This document shows positions 24,321-34,984 of a stretch of 64,000 nt of DNA, in pieces. The notes below the pieces were generated by a model that saw nothing but the letters and a program-made list of their open reading frames with translations, made no database searches and was not told where the DNA came from. Origin of the DNA: Arachnopeziza araneosa (lineage: Eukaryota > Ascomycota > Leotiomycetes > Helotiales > Arachnopezizaceae). The position numbers and the translations under genes are program-made. Where the stretch lies: NCBI GenBank assembly GCA_003988855.1, contig QYAI01000052.1, forward strand, positions 1 through 64,000, written 5' to 3'. Numbering within the stretch: the first letter of the stretch is position 1; every line of letters begins with the position of its first letter.

Positions 24321-25225
24321 AATGTTAGATACATCAAGTATCAATATCCCAAGTCCAGCTTGGGTTGTGGTTGGTGGCAATGAGCTTATTGTTCACAAAG
24401 GAGGCCTGATTCTGCCCCGCAAAAGTTGGCGAGGGAAGCGCTTCCCTGCAAGTTAACCTCACCTATTCTACTCTACTCTACCACAAAGTCTTTTGAAGTC
24501 CTACGACATTATTTAACTTAAAGATCACACAATACTGAAACTCGGTAGTAGAATATAGTTTCTAGTCGCTAAGAAATCTATTCCTAGTCACCTACAGTCT
24601 TACAACAGAGCTTAAGCTCCTCAATAGAAACCTACATTCGTGTTACGTAGCGGAATAAAATTATTATCACAACAGCAATTTCATATCATTTTTTCTGTGC
24701 TCTTTTCCATATCAGTTTTAGCATTGTTCAAAATTTCAACTTTACTATACCACCAACGGAGGTGCCTAAAACGTTGATATCAAGAAGGTAGAGAAAACAC
24801 TCTTAGGGCAGATGCGTTTGATCCAGTAATCAACTGTTGTTTGCAAATGCCTATGAAATTCTCTCAAATCCAGTCTATATATTAGCAAAAATTTGTGTGC
24901 TGGTGTTGAACCTACTTAGCAACGCACAATCCATAGCCAGCTAAGCCTGTATTCATAGTCGTTGTTGATACGAACCAATCATTCGTTTCTCCTGACAGCA
25001 TTCTCGATGATCATAATGGTCTATCTGTGGGTCCCGAAAGTTTTCGATGTAACCTCTTACTCAAATTAGTTCGGTGAATTGTCATCCGTTTGATTTCCAA
25101 GTATGAGATTGTAGTTATGTCAAATCGTTTGTTCTCCATCTTCGCATCACAGTTTCGAAAACATACTCGATACTCAAATCTCATACTTCCTATCCTCACC
25201 TCAGATTTTGAGCACTTAGATCAGA
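24321..25225. other. intergenic, AT-rich
   Basis: RTC5 promoter side and further AT-rich DNA. Only fragmentary ORFs with no coding signature are present. Confidence 0.4.
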
Positions 25226-25765
25226 ATGGAATTCGATCGCAAAGGATCAGACGCATCATCCATGCTAACATTCCCACCTCATAGCCCTTCATTTGGTGAA
25301 TACTCAATGAAGATTCTCAAGCCTCAGAGGAAAGTTGGGGATGTTACCAGAATTGTCTTTCCTTGCTTGATATACAGCGAGAAGTCGTTCGTTAATAAGC
25401 CCAATCTGACTGTCAACAATACCAACAATTGGATCATATTCGACGACCATAGGCTTCAGTACAAGACTTTCGATCCAAGTAACGACTTCGGGAATGGCCA
25501 AATCCCAGCATCTTTCTTTCAGGAGCAGGAGCGAGCTTTTACTGAGAACGAGAAGCAAAAGGCAAAATATACCTTGTCACCAATTACGGCACCACAGAAC
25601 GAGAAGAGAGATCCGCTGCCACCATCACCTCCCCCAACCTCTTCTTCTCATCGGTGGCATTTCGTTTACTTATGTACAGTTCCAAACTTTGAAATTGATG
25701 AAGAAGAAAAGATTTCTGGGACTCAGAATAGAGATACTGATCGTGAGCCCAAGCATTCTATATGA
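25226..25765 (+). CDS. hypothetical protein, 179 residues
   Basis: Single uninterrupted ORF starting at an ATG, with balanced amino-acid composition (MEFDRKGSDASSMLTFPP...). The middle is rich in Phe/Asp/Asn, and a proline run (PLPPSPPPTSSSH) lies near residue 130. No signal peptide, membrane segment or known domain is recognised. The AT-rich surroundings and isolation leave open a lineage-specific gene or chance ORF. It is listed because it is the longest ORF in 4 kb and its start is an ATG. Confidence 0.35.
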   Translation: MEFDRKGSDASSMLTFPPHSPSFGEYSMKILKPQRKVGDVTRIVFPCLIYSEKSFVNKPNLTVNNTNNWIIFDDHRLQYKTFDPSNDFGNGQIPASFFQEQERAFTENEKQKAKYTLSPITAPQNEKRDPLPPSPPPTSSSHRWHFVYLCTVPNFEIDEEEKISGTQNRDTDREPKHSI

Positions 25766-26989
25766 ATAACGTATGAATTTTGGAATGAGTGTGGGCTTGA
25801 GGGAGACTCCTTTCAAATGTTACAAGGGTTTCAAAATGAAGGTTTTGAAGTTGAAGTTATGTTGTATTTTAGGCATGATAGAAAGAAGAAAAATTATGGG
25901 CATCAAGAGTGATCTCTCTTTCTAATAGATCTACATTCATTTTGCGTCATAATGACCGGATTTTCATTCCATCACAGTAATTGTTTTTAATTCATGATCA
26001 AAATTACCATATTCTTCTTCAAAAGAGGCTACCAGTAAAGTCTTGAGATTTTACTCAAATAGTAAGGTGTAATTATTACCTTTCAGGGCTCGCCACAGTC
26101 TATGCTTTCAGATCAAAATTTAAATATCTCATTTTTCGTCGTCATTTGACTGTTTATTTTTCCCCAAACTATGATCAGCTACATTACTTCAATTTAATCA
26201 TACACAAAAGGACATAAATAAGTTTTGTCATCTTTGAGAAGTAGATCTGTGGTCACCTTTGGCTGTTATAACCTCCTTCAACGTTAATTTATCTTATTCT
26301 CTATCCTATTTCATCTTTTCTTATATGATTCGTGATTCGTAGTTTGTGACACGGGTCGTAGAGTTTATTTTTTACGAATTTCGGGTTCAGATGCGTGCGG
26401 AAGCAATGTAAACATCACTCATACTGAGCATTGCACCGTTCAAATGGCCATGAATGATGAGTTTATGAGGGTCTGCCTCTTCGAATATTCAAGTTAACGT
26501 TGTCAGATTGTGCTGCATGTTATCAGTTGATGTTTTCTTGTCATATCTGAGATTATGATTTCCTCGGCTTCTTTTCGATCGATCAATTTCCTCCCCTAGA
26601 AGACTCATTCTGAAATTTTGCCGAGTTGCTAGTGTAATACAAAAGTATTCACCTCTTACCGTCACAACCACGCTGACTCTTTTGGCTTTATTGTTCAGAA
26701 CTCATGCTGAGGTAAGTGAGTGCCAAAACATCATAAAGTCTTTTCATATGATTCGGTTTCTTAATTCAACGTCATACCATGGCCCAGCCCTCAGATTTCT
26801 GTCAATATGATGGAAATTCATCCTAGGTAGTTCTGAGTTAAATACACGATGGAGAATCAGTCAACCATGACTAGAAGTGCGATCTCCTGCGGCATCTATA
26901 GGTATATATCTTCATTCATCTTTCCTTTTCCATCTGAACCTTTCACGCTCAAGATATTCATCTCTCTCCATTCACTTCCAATAATAAAA
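25766..26989. other. intergenic, AT-rich
   Basis: More than 1.2 kb of AT-rich sequence with no supported gene. An upstream in-frame ATG at 26849 for the next gene falls here and is treated as 5' leader. Confidence 0.4.
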
Positions 26990-27923
26990 ATGATGGAACA
27001 CATCCGACCTTACCAGTTTCCCGATCTTGCGGAAACTTTTCAAACGGCAGCGAAAAGCGTTTCCAAAGCTATTGACCAGGAGTCTTGCAGACCTGCTTCC
27101 CAAATATTTGGGGTTCACATGCGAGATCAAAATACCGGGATCGTTCCTGAAATTGAGAAAGAAGTTCTCATTTCCTCGAGTTCCTCATCAGACATCAGTC
27201 AACATTCTATTAGCAGCGAGAATGATGATCTTGGTTCGAGATCGAGCCTTAGCTTCGAGGATGAGTTCTTAAAAACAGAGAAAATAGAGTCTATATCGAC
27301 GGAAGTTTCTGGAGTAACAAAACATCGCCAATGCATCCGAAGAACTTACATTTCATGCCAAGAAGAGTATATCTCAACGCGGCTCAAACTATTTCAGGAA
27401 ATTCATCATCAGAGTGATTTGGTAGACCCCGCAGGACTTTACCATCAATACCCAGGTGAGCAAGGTTGGAAAGCCCAAAGTCCAAGAGAGAGAGAGGCTG
27501 CGAAGAAGAAGAAAGAAAAACGAGTCGCTTCTTTTCATGCAAAGCTGCCGTGGACTTGTGTAAGTTCTTAAATCTTGATGCGCGAGATCAAGCTGACATG
27601 TTGGTAAATAGTGCGGTGGTACTGCACCCCGTACATGTGGGACCCGTAACAGTCCTTCCGATAGTGTATGCTACATTTGCAAGCATGGATGCAATTCTTG
27701 TGACAACTACCCTTCTGGGTTTGTTCCATTGGCTCTAGGTATGCCTCTAAACCTGCCTCTCATTGCTCGAGCTCCTGTTGCCCCAGCTCCTCTTATTTTA
27801 ATTCCTGTTATCCTGGTTGATCCTGCTCCTGTTCCTGTGGATCTAGGTCAACAAGACCCTGATGAAGCCCAGGAGGAAGAGGAGGGGGAGGGGGAGGGGG
27901 AAGGTGAGCAGCCTAGACAATAG
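26990..27923 (+). CDS. hypothetical protein with Cys-rich centre and acidic tail
   Basis: Two exons (26990-27559 and 27612-27923) give 293 residues if translation starts at MMEHIRPYQFPDL. An in-frame ATG at 26849 would add 47 less likely residues. The first half is Ser/Glu-rich and probably disordered. A basic patch (REREAAKKKKEKR) precedes LPWTC, where a GTAAGT donor lies. After the intron comes a Cys cluster, CGGTAPRTCGTRN then CYICKHGCNSCDNYP, suggesting a small metal-binding or disulfide-bonded knuckle. A Pro/Ala/Val/Ile stretch and a terminal poly-Glu/Gly tract (EEEEGEGEGEGE) end it. No family is recognised. The splice is supported by consensus, phase and the continuing Cys pattern, not by homology. 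Confidence 0.5.
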
Positions 27924-28502
27924 AGTCCACCTAGAGCTATGAAATTCGGTTTTTAGTGACACAGGTATATCAGGATCAACACAAAAGCGATCTGGCAAGA
28001 TGCGAGTCGGAACTTTATTTTTTAGTGCGATGTTATGCAAAAATGGAGTTCCAAAATTGTGAGGGTTCTTGATTACAATAGGTTGAATTTTAGTTTTCAT
28101 AATCGCTCTTCAATTGATTTTCAAGATGAGAAGCTGGTCGTGTGTCCTTATCTTATCAGAAAATTATGTTGGTGTTGAAGATATATTGATCGGCAGTGCT
28201 AAAATCTGACAACTCTCGTTTTAGCCAATCATTCGACCCCGTGCTCCAGTCACTACCTTGAGGTATCCTAATCCCACTCCCCATCCATCACCCCACCAAC
28301 CATCCAAAGTCTCTTTATCCTGTTTCATGAAATCTTACTGCGGTAGTTCTGAAAGATGTGAGGTTTCTATTCCTTCTCCATCGAGGCGTTCATATCGTCC
28401 TATTTATTCTCAGCGCAATATCAGCACAGGAATTGTTGTCCGGAGGCTGTTTCACACGTTAGAATTTTAGACGCAGCTTAAGCACACTTCTCCTGCTTGA
28501 GC
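27924..28502. other. intergenic
   Basis: Spacer between two plus-strand genes, probably the promoter of the membrane-protein gene. A 70-codon ORF at 28258-28470 is not supported. Confidence 0.4.
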
Positions 28503-29363
28503 ATGTCTTCTCCAGCACCAGCCAAACCTCACCCAGGCGAGCGCCTTGCTTCCTACTTTGATAACTTCTTCAAAACCGTTGTTGGAGTCTGTACGCTCGG
28601 CGCCTCCCTCACATTCTCTAAAATAATACAAAGTCCTGTAACGCCTTGGATACCATATGGGTATACCTCTCACCAAGTACAGGCTCTCCTCGGCCTATCT
28701 TGGCTCTTCTTCATCCTTGATCTCGCTATCACTTCATTTGCTGCTTCCGCTCTCTCGCTGTATAGACCAGCTGCGGTGAGATACTTTGGATTGCAGGACA
28801 GCCATCGTAGGAGGATTGTTATGTGGTGGGCGACGTTGGTTAGCTTCTTTTTGTTTGGACTGTTATTGATCGCTTTTTTGTTCTTGAGTTTGGTTGTTGT
28901 GGCTTATCTTGGCCCGACGGGATGGACAGCAGTGGGCTTCACGGCATTCTTTGGACTGCTTGGAATAGGGAGCATTGTGTGGCAAAGCCCGATAGGGAGC
29001 AAGGCTCCTGGAGTTTCGTATAAGAGCAGTGAGAACGGATACCCAACTGGGGGGTATCGAGAGAAAATGAGCTGGAATGACAAGGTTGATGAGATTAAGG
29101 ATGGGGAGGGGAATTTTGATGGGGATCCGGAAAGAGATGATGAGAAGTATCAGAATGACACAGAGGGATCTCCGGGACTAAGTAGAAGAAGCACACTTGT
29201 AAGACCGGTTCCAGCATTTGTGCCTGCTTATACGGAAGAAGTGAGGAAGTATCGAGCGTACAGGTCTAGTCATGGTAGTGGGAAGGAGGCGTTGGTAACT
29301 GAAGATGAAATTGGAAGTCCAAAGGTGAACAAAGGTGGATACTATTATCAGGACTACAATTAG
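28503..29363 (+). CDS. four-helix membrane protein, uncharacterised fungal family
   Basis: Single-exon gene of 286 residues starting at MSSPAPAKPHPGERL. Four hydrophobic segments are visible: TVVGVCTLGASLTF (about residues 25-40), LLGLSWLFFILDLAITSFAA (65-90), LVSFFLFGLLLIAFLFLSLV (115-140) and GFTAFFGLLGIGSIVW (148-165). A hydrophilic, charged C-terminal tail of about 120 residues contains NDKVDEIKDGEGNFDGDPER and a basic/Ser patch. This layout is common among fungal-specific integral membrane proteins of unknown function. Plasma membrane or endomembrane placement is inferred. No transporter or receptor signature is seen. Confidence 0.8.
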   Translation: MSSPAPAKPHPGERLASYFDNFFKTVVGVCTLGASLTFSKIIQSPVTPWIPYGYTSHQVQALLGLSWLFFILDLAITSFAASALSLYRPAAVRYFGLQDSHRRRIVMWWATLVSFFLFGLLLIAFLFLSLVVVAYLGPTGWTAVGFTAFFGLLGIGSIVWQSPIGSKAPGVSYKSSENGYPTGGYREKMSWNDKVDEIKDGEGNFDGDPERDDEKYQNDTEGSPGLSRRSTLVRPVPAFVPAYTEEVRKYRAYRSSHGSGKEALVTEDEIGSPKVNKGGYYYQDYN

Positions 29364-31335
29364 CTCCACGAGAACGTCCATGCCAAAGTAATAATATCAA
29401 AATCTAATGTGAAATCTGCCCCACATATTCTTTCCTTAGATAATGTGACTGGTTAAGCGAACAGAGCTATAAGGCATTGAGGTTATTCTTCAAGAATCTC
29501 GATTTTTGTATGGGCGACACATTGGTCAACAAAATGCTTGGTGGGCGACACTTATTTTTTACAAGACGCAATTCATTTTTATGATCTGTCTTACAGTAGA
29601 ATGAATCATATCGTGTTATAACGTCTTGCAATTAGTGGTCGATTAAAGAAAGAAATTTCGATATTTGTATGGGTAACTCTTTGGTGGGTGACACTTCGTT
29701 TTTACAAGACACAATTCATTTTTATGATCTGTCTTACAATGGCATGAATTTTGTCGTTTTACAACCTCTTGTAATTAGTGGTCGATTAAAAAAGAATTCT
29801 CATATTTGTATAGGCGACACTTTGTCCACAAAATGCTTGGTGGGCGACTCTATTATTCTATAAGATACAATCTATTTATATTATCCGTGTGTTATTAACA
29901 TGCAGTAGCTAAATTTTTAGTATGCTAGGCTTGCTGGTTGATTTATAATCTACCTTTATGTCAATGGTAGTGCAACAGGTATATGCTTCCCAATATTCCA
30001 CGTGATTCAAGCTTGGGATTTGAATATGAAGCTCAGGGGTGAAGGTACTGATTTGTTCCGTTTGTTTGGATGGGAGTTAGATGAGTTCACTTGCTATAGA
30101 ACACATCATCCGTCTTTGACCATCCATTCATAGCTTAACACCGGGTTAAAAAATGATCTCTCCTCGGATTGACTATGATCCAAGTATACGGACCAAGGTG
30201 ATTACAAGAAATCTGCTCGCAGCATTCTATTGGCCACCGCGACTTGGCCCTACTCAGAGCGGTCATCAAATTTACCCAGTCGGGTTCCGGATCTCAGAGT
30301 TTGGATCGATGCTCCATGCATGTAACCTTTCCGGAGAGCACTTCCACATAAGACAGGAAATTCATGCATTCACTGCTGCTGGCAAAATTTCCACATCCTG
30401 TTTTTCTATTTACAGGTGAGGGGACGACCAATTACGACTTGAAGACCACATCGTAGACAAAGTCGCCTTAATGGCCTTAGAATCAATTTCGTTGCTACGG
30501 CTGAAGAGCTTCTGGACTTCTTGACCAAGTCATAAATCGTCACCAATGATAGCAAAATGGTGCACGGTAAACCGAGCTTTCAGAGAGCAGCCAAGAGACT
30601 TTGATAGTTTCACGAAAGTCGAGGTCATCACAGAAGAGTATCATGTACACATAGGCGAACCGTCTTTAAACCTTTTATGCCATTTGGAGAAGCAAGAAAT
30701 TGGGCTACATAATGAGCAACTGTAGGAGATAGTTGGAGAGGGATATCCGCATGGGGCTATGGGTGGAGAAGTTTGGAAAAAGGAGAAGTGTGAGCGGTTT
30801 ACTTTTATCCAGATTTTTTGAAGCCTTTTGCCATATGTCTCGCATTGGCTACTGTCCCCAATGTCCCATTCCTCACTTAAGTGTTATTCATCCCCAGACT
30901 ATGAGCTGTTCGAATTGTTGACTGGGGTGTTGAGAAATGGAACTCCACGCACTTGACATTTTGGGCATAACATGGACAAATTTTGAGCTCGGTTGTTTTT
31001 CTTTTCAACAATGGCAATATGTACGATTCGGTAAGGCTGTTATTGGCTACCAAAGAGCACCTTATTAGCTCCACATGCGCCTAGCTGAAGAGGCGCACCT
31101 GCACATCCAAAAGCGACTTAGCTCTCAAGCACTGCCCCTGAGCTGAATCAACGGGCTGCGAACTGTTCAACATTCTCACCGTCATTTCAGCTAGCATTCA
31201 GTTGATTTCATTTTCAAGATTGATCAGCTCGGTCTGGTTTCATAGTTTGAGTCAAGACTTCAATTGAACAGTCCCAAACAGGTCCAAACTCAATTGAACA
31301 TCCCGAACAGGCAAACTCAATTGAGATCGCTGACG
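29364..31335. other. intergenic with decayed tandem repeat
   Basis: Two kb without a supported gene. The first part holds the roughly 140-160-bp tandem repeat listed separately. The remainder (29906-31335) contains short ORFs on both strands (for example 30153-30419) with no recognisable domain. Some may be remains of an inactivated gene, but I cannot assign it. Confidence 0.4.
29500..29905. repeat. three degenerate direct repeats of about 105-160 bp
   Basis: Units begin near 29500, 29659 and 29800. Shared landmarks are TTTGTATGGG, AAAATGCTTGGTGGGCGAC (lost from the middle unit), ATTTTACAAGAC-like and CAATTCATTTTTATGATCTG, and the first two also share AATTAGTGGTCGATTAAA. The third unit is truncated and more diverged. 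The units are non-coding. Confidence 0.75.
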
Positions 31336-32431
31336 ATGGTTTCCGGTCTCGAAATCGCTGTTGCAATCCCCGTTCTCATCAAGACCATCGGAGAGCTCAT
31401 TATCGAAACAAGACAGCTTCTAGATTCAATTCCAAAATGTCAAGCTCTACTCGATAGCCTGGAAACGTTACAATATGTGTTGCGACAGGCTCTCAAAGAA
31501 TATGAGCTTTCTCAAACCTCAATTGGAGATCACGATTTGAGGGAGACGCAGGAAACCTTGCTTCATTGTATTCGAGATTGTGATACCGCCTGTAGGGACT
31601 ATGATGAACTCTTGACTAAGATATTGAAGAGTCATATCAGATCTCTCATGTGGAAGTTGTCACGAGCAGACCTACATGATATTGCTGATCGCCTTGAGTC
31701 CAACAAAACTACATTATTGATTTGTTTACATACCATCAGGCAAGACCCCTTTCTTAGTCGTTTCTCATTGGCCACTTAAAGCGTAAATACGAGTTCATCT
31801 AACTCTCGATAGCCAGGAGCGGTCTCGACTTGTTGGTTCACGATCATGTCCGCCGGTGCAAACTTCTAGCGAGCTCAAGCTAGAGGAATCAGGCCTAATG
31901 CTCCATCCGCCAAATTCTTCGACACTGGTGGCAACTCCTGAATTCATCAGTACCTTAACATCAATGCCGTCACACAAATGTCCGCACGACAAATGTGAAC
32001 CAGACTGTTATCATTGCAAGGAGGAACAGGCGAAAATAAGGCATGCACGTGGTCTGCAAGTATTTTGCCCTAGCGGTTGCAACGAGTGTCATAGAGAAAA
32101 GTTCCGAGCAGACCAAGAATCCCATAAACAAGGAAACCCTTGTAATGAGCCAAATTGCTATCACTGTATGGAAGCACAGGCAAAAAACAGGCATGCGCGT
32201 GGCCAACAAGCTCTCTGCCCTACCGGTTGCAATGAATGTCATAGAGAAAAATTTCGGGCCGATCAAGAATCTCATAGACAAGGAAAGCCATGTTATGAGA
32301 CAAATTGTTATCATTGCAAGGAGGATCAGGCAAAAAAGAGACATGCAAATTGCCAGCAAGCTCTTTGCCCTGCAGATTGTAATGAATGCCGTAGAGAAAA
32401 GTTTGTAGTCGAACAAAACTTACACAAGTGA
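31336..32431 (+). CDS. STAND-like N-terminal domain protein with three Cys/His-rich repeats
   Basis: Proposed two-exon gene (31336-31739 and 31813-32431), 340 residues. Exon 1 starts MVSGLEIAVAIPVLIKTIGE and is all-helical, resembling the small N-terminal domains found on fungal NACHT/STAND receptors and azaphilone-cluster-type proteins. The intron would be GC-AG (AG/GCAAG donor, CTAAC branch, TAG acceptor), and phases match exactly. Exon 2 carries a linker, then three repeats of 49-50 residues at 31991-32431. Each has the layout C-x3/4-CYHC-x16-C-x3-C-x2-C with conserved RHA and EKF phrases (CNECHREKFRADQESH). The spacing suggests zinc-binding knuckles. No NTPase core is present, so this is not a complete receptor. 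The stop codon TGA lies inside the 8-bp target duplication of the adjacent transposon. Alternative: two separate or broken genes. Confidence 0.55.
31991..32431 (+). repeat. three in-frame 147-150-bp Cys/His repeats
   Basis: Direct tandem repeats; corresponding TGT codons fall at 31994, 32141 and 32291. Repeats one and two are very similar at DNA level (shared TTGCAA-GA-TGTCATAGAGAAAA core). The third has more changes and ends at the stop. Recent expansion by unequal exchange is likely. Confidence 0.85.
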
Positions 32432-32434
32432 GGC
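32427..32434. repeat. left 8-bp target-site duplication AGTGAGGC
   Basis: Identical 8-mer AGTGAGGC flanks the right TIR at 37943-37950. It includes the TGA stop of the Cys-repeat gene. Confidence 0.85.
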
Positions 32435-32669
32435 TAGGCTGAGCAATGGGTCCCCGTGGGTAACCTGCGAAGGAGGGAGACCCAACCCGTGGAGCCCCGA
32501 CCCAGACTGTGGGTCGGGGCCAGTAGCTGCTACCCACCCCATGGGTCCTTCTGATTTTTTGGACCCAAACCACGGGAACCCACGGGTTAGCGTGGGTACC
32601 CATTCGATATGGGTACCCAGCTCAGATGGGTCCCCACGGGATCCGTGCTAATAAAGCTTTACATTAATC

Positions 32670-32974
32670 TGTCACGGGTTGGACCCGGTAGTCAATACCT
32701 AGGCAGAAACCAATGCAGCACTGGGAGATGACTTCCTTTGATGGAAGGAATGAAGATCAGCAAGGCGATCTTCAGAACTATCGATAGAACTATTGATTGA
32801 CTATTGATTGACTATTGAAGGAAAGACCGTGCGACAGGAACAGTGTCGGCTGTTCCTCTCGTACGAAGGGTATATATAGAAAGCTTCAGGCACTTGGTGC
32901 TCTTTAGCTTTACCTTCTTGAAATACCAGATTCATCATTCACGTGTTCTGACCGTGCAATCGTGAACCCTTACA
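32670..32974 (+). repeat. LTR (TGTCAC...TTACA), 305 bp
   Basis: Begins TGTCACGGGTTGGACCC and ends CGTGAACCCTTACA. It contains TATATATAGAAAGC upstream of a GCACTTGGTGCTC segment, promoter-like as in LTR U3/R. A similar sequence lies inverted at 36647-36966. No matching short target duplication is seen. It abuts pogo transposase sequence on its right, so it interrupts or truncates it. Confidence 0.75.
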
Positions 32975-34338
32975 GGTACAGCAATGAAGAGAGTTATGAC
33001 AACTGCAGCTCTCAAAGCCGGGCGGACGACAAAAGCTAGGCAAGATAGCAGTAGAGAGTTCATTAGCGTTCTAGCATGTATATCTGCTATTAGAAAGTAG
33101 ATCTCACTACTTCTAGTGTATAAAGGCGATTCGGGCGATTTGCAAGACACTTGGCTAGACGAAGTTACGACTGATTCGCAAGCTTATTTTACGGTTTCAG
33201 AGAATAGATGAAGTAATAATAAGATTGAGTTTGCATGGCTAAATCAAGTCTTCAATCGATATACCAAACCTGTACGGCAGACGACGAAACGACTTCTTAT
33301 TGTTGACGGCTATTCAAGTCATGTAAATATGAAGTTTATTGATTTTGCGAATCGCAACAGCATTATTATTCTGATTCTTCTACTACATACTACGCACTAG
33401 CTGCAGCTATTAGATGTTAGCTTGTTCTAACCTTTAGCGACTGCATATGGCGTTCAGATTAGCAACTTAATGGCAGATAGAGAAGGAATAGTTTCTATGT
33501 CAAAGAGGTTCTTTTGGCTATTGTTCAAGGATCGTGAGACTTGGCGTTCACGGAAGACAATATACAAAAAGCATGGAAGAAATCGGGGCTTTGGCTAGTT
33601 GATAGCACTGAAGTAATCAAAGCTGTGACACGTCTAATTGAGCAACTACTAGTACGTGCTCCTAGTTCCTCAAAGACTCCAAAGTCAGCCAAATCAATTC
33701 GCCAGTTCAAGTACAGTTACAAAACCAGTCCCTCAATTGACAAAGTCACTACTCTGTTCAAGTCAACTCTCACTTTTTCTGCAGAAGTCAGTGTTTTACG
33801 TCATCAAAACCGTAGCCTTCAAAAAGCAATTGAGCTACAAAAGAAGAAGAATAAGAAAGGCACACGACTGAATCTTTGCGGCGAAGAGAATAAGAATATC
33901 ATTGATTGTTACTCTCCTGCAAAGGTTGTACGAGCTAGAGAGTATCAGGAGGCTAAGAACGTAAAAGAAGCTGCAGAGGAAGCTGCTAAGTTGAAAAGGA
34001 AGATATAGCGAGCTGCTAATGCTCTTAAAAGAGCTCAAGATATCAAAGAAAAAGAGGATAGAGCTGCTGCAAGGCAATTGCAAAAGGAGATAAAACAGGC
34101 TAATTTGGCGTCAGCGAAAGCTGCTTTCCGGAAGGCAAAAGTAGCGGCTGTCAAGGCAAAAAAGACTGCTGTAAAAGCGCCAAAGTTGACAGAGTCCCCT
34201 AGAAAGTCACACTTACCTATTAAAGCGACTAGCAATAGCAGTGTTGAGAAGATAATCGAGGGGGTAGCAACAATAGGGGTATCAGCGACGACGGGAAAGG
34301 GTCGCAAAATCAAGCTGCCACAACGATATGTACAATAA
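32975..34338 (+). pseudogene. pogo/Fot1-type (DDE_1) transposase, truncated and riddled with stops
   Basis: Three-quarters of a Tc1/mariner-superfamily transposase of the fungal Fot1/pogo type. Visible phrases in order are MTTAALKAGRTTKARQD, FISVLACISAI, LLLVYKGDSGDLQDTW, DEVTTDSQAYFTV, RLLIVDGYSSHVNMKFIDFA (first Asp region of the DDE triad), ILLLHTTH, DVSLF, ATAYGVQISNLM and FTEDNIQKAWKKSGLW. A Lys/Ala-rich coiled-coil tail ends at KLPQRYVQ. At least five internal stops occur where Trp, Gln or Arg codons are expected, including TAG at 34006-34008, plus a frame change near 33540. The N-terminal DNA-binding half is missing because the LTR at 32670-32974 sits at the break. It is inactive. Confidence 0.8.
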
Positions 34339-34984
34339 ACTAATTTGCGCATCTTTTAGATTATAATTCAATATCTTCTTCTTTTTAATTTCATTATATA
34401 ATAATTCGTGGTTATTTAATAGTATTCTTTTTGAAAATCGTGGTGCTTTTGTGCAGCACGTGCTTTTGTGGGGGACTTCGTTTATCAGCAGAGTCCACAA
34501 GCTCAAAATTCGCTCGAAATCAACAACTGGACAACGCCAGCCGAACTGGTTGTGAAGATCTAAAGGTTGTATTATGCCACAATCCTGCTATTTAGCTGCT
34601 AATAGTATAGAGAATGGCAGATCGGCGTGCGATTGCGAGAGCGGAAAGTCTACCGATAGAGACACAGACGAGAGCAATATTGACGATGCTCCTACGATAT
34701 ATCATCTAACTATATTGCGGAGGCCGCAGATCTACCATACTACCGCAGTCCTCTGTCGTGTTTTGAGAATTTGCTTGCAGAGGAGTTGCTGCTCCCTAAC
34801 GACAGGCTCAACAGTGTCATACCTTCTACATCCTGCGCATTTGTATACCACGCCAGGTACAACTCTCTCACCCCTCGAAACAGACAGTGACTACAGGGTC
34901 TAGCCTGCACATCCCTCCAAGCTAATCGGTAAGCCAATATTTAAAAATACTCTTCCATCCCGACAAGGTATGCACTTATTCACT
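34339..34984. other. element interior without a gene
   Basis: AT-rich sequence between the transposase relic and the zinc-finger gene, with no supported ORF. Confidence 0.4.

Noticed and set aside
31336..31779. Separate 147-residue gene ending at TAA 31777-31779
   Set aside because: Possible, but the phase-exact GC-AG intron with a good branch site joins it to the Cys-repeat exon, which otherwise lacks a good start. Kept as the alternative in that entry.
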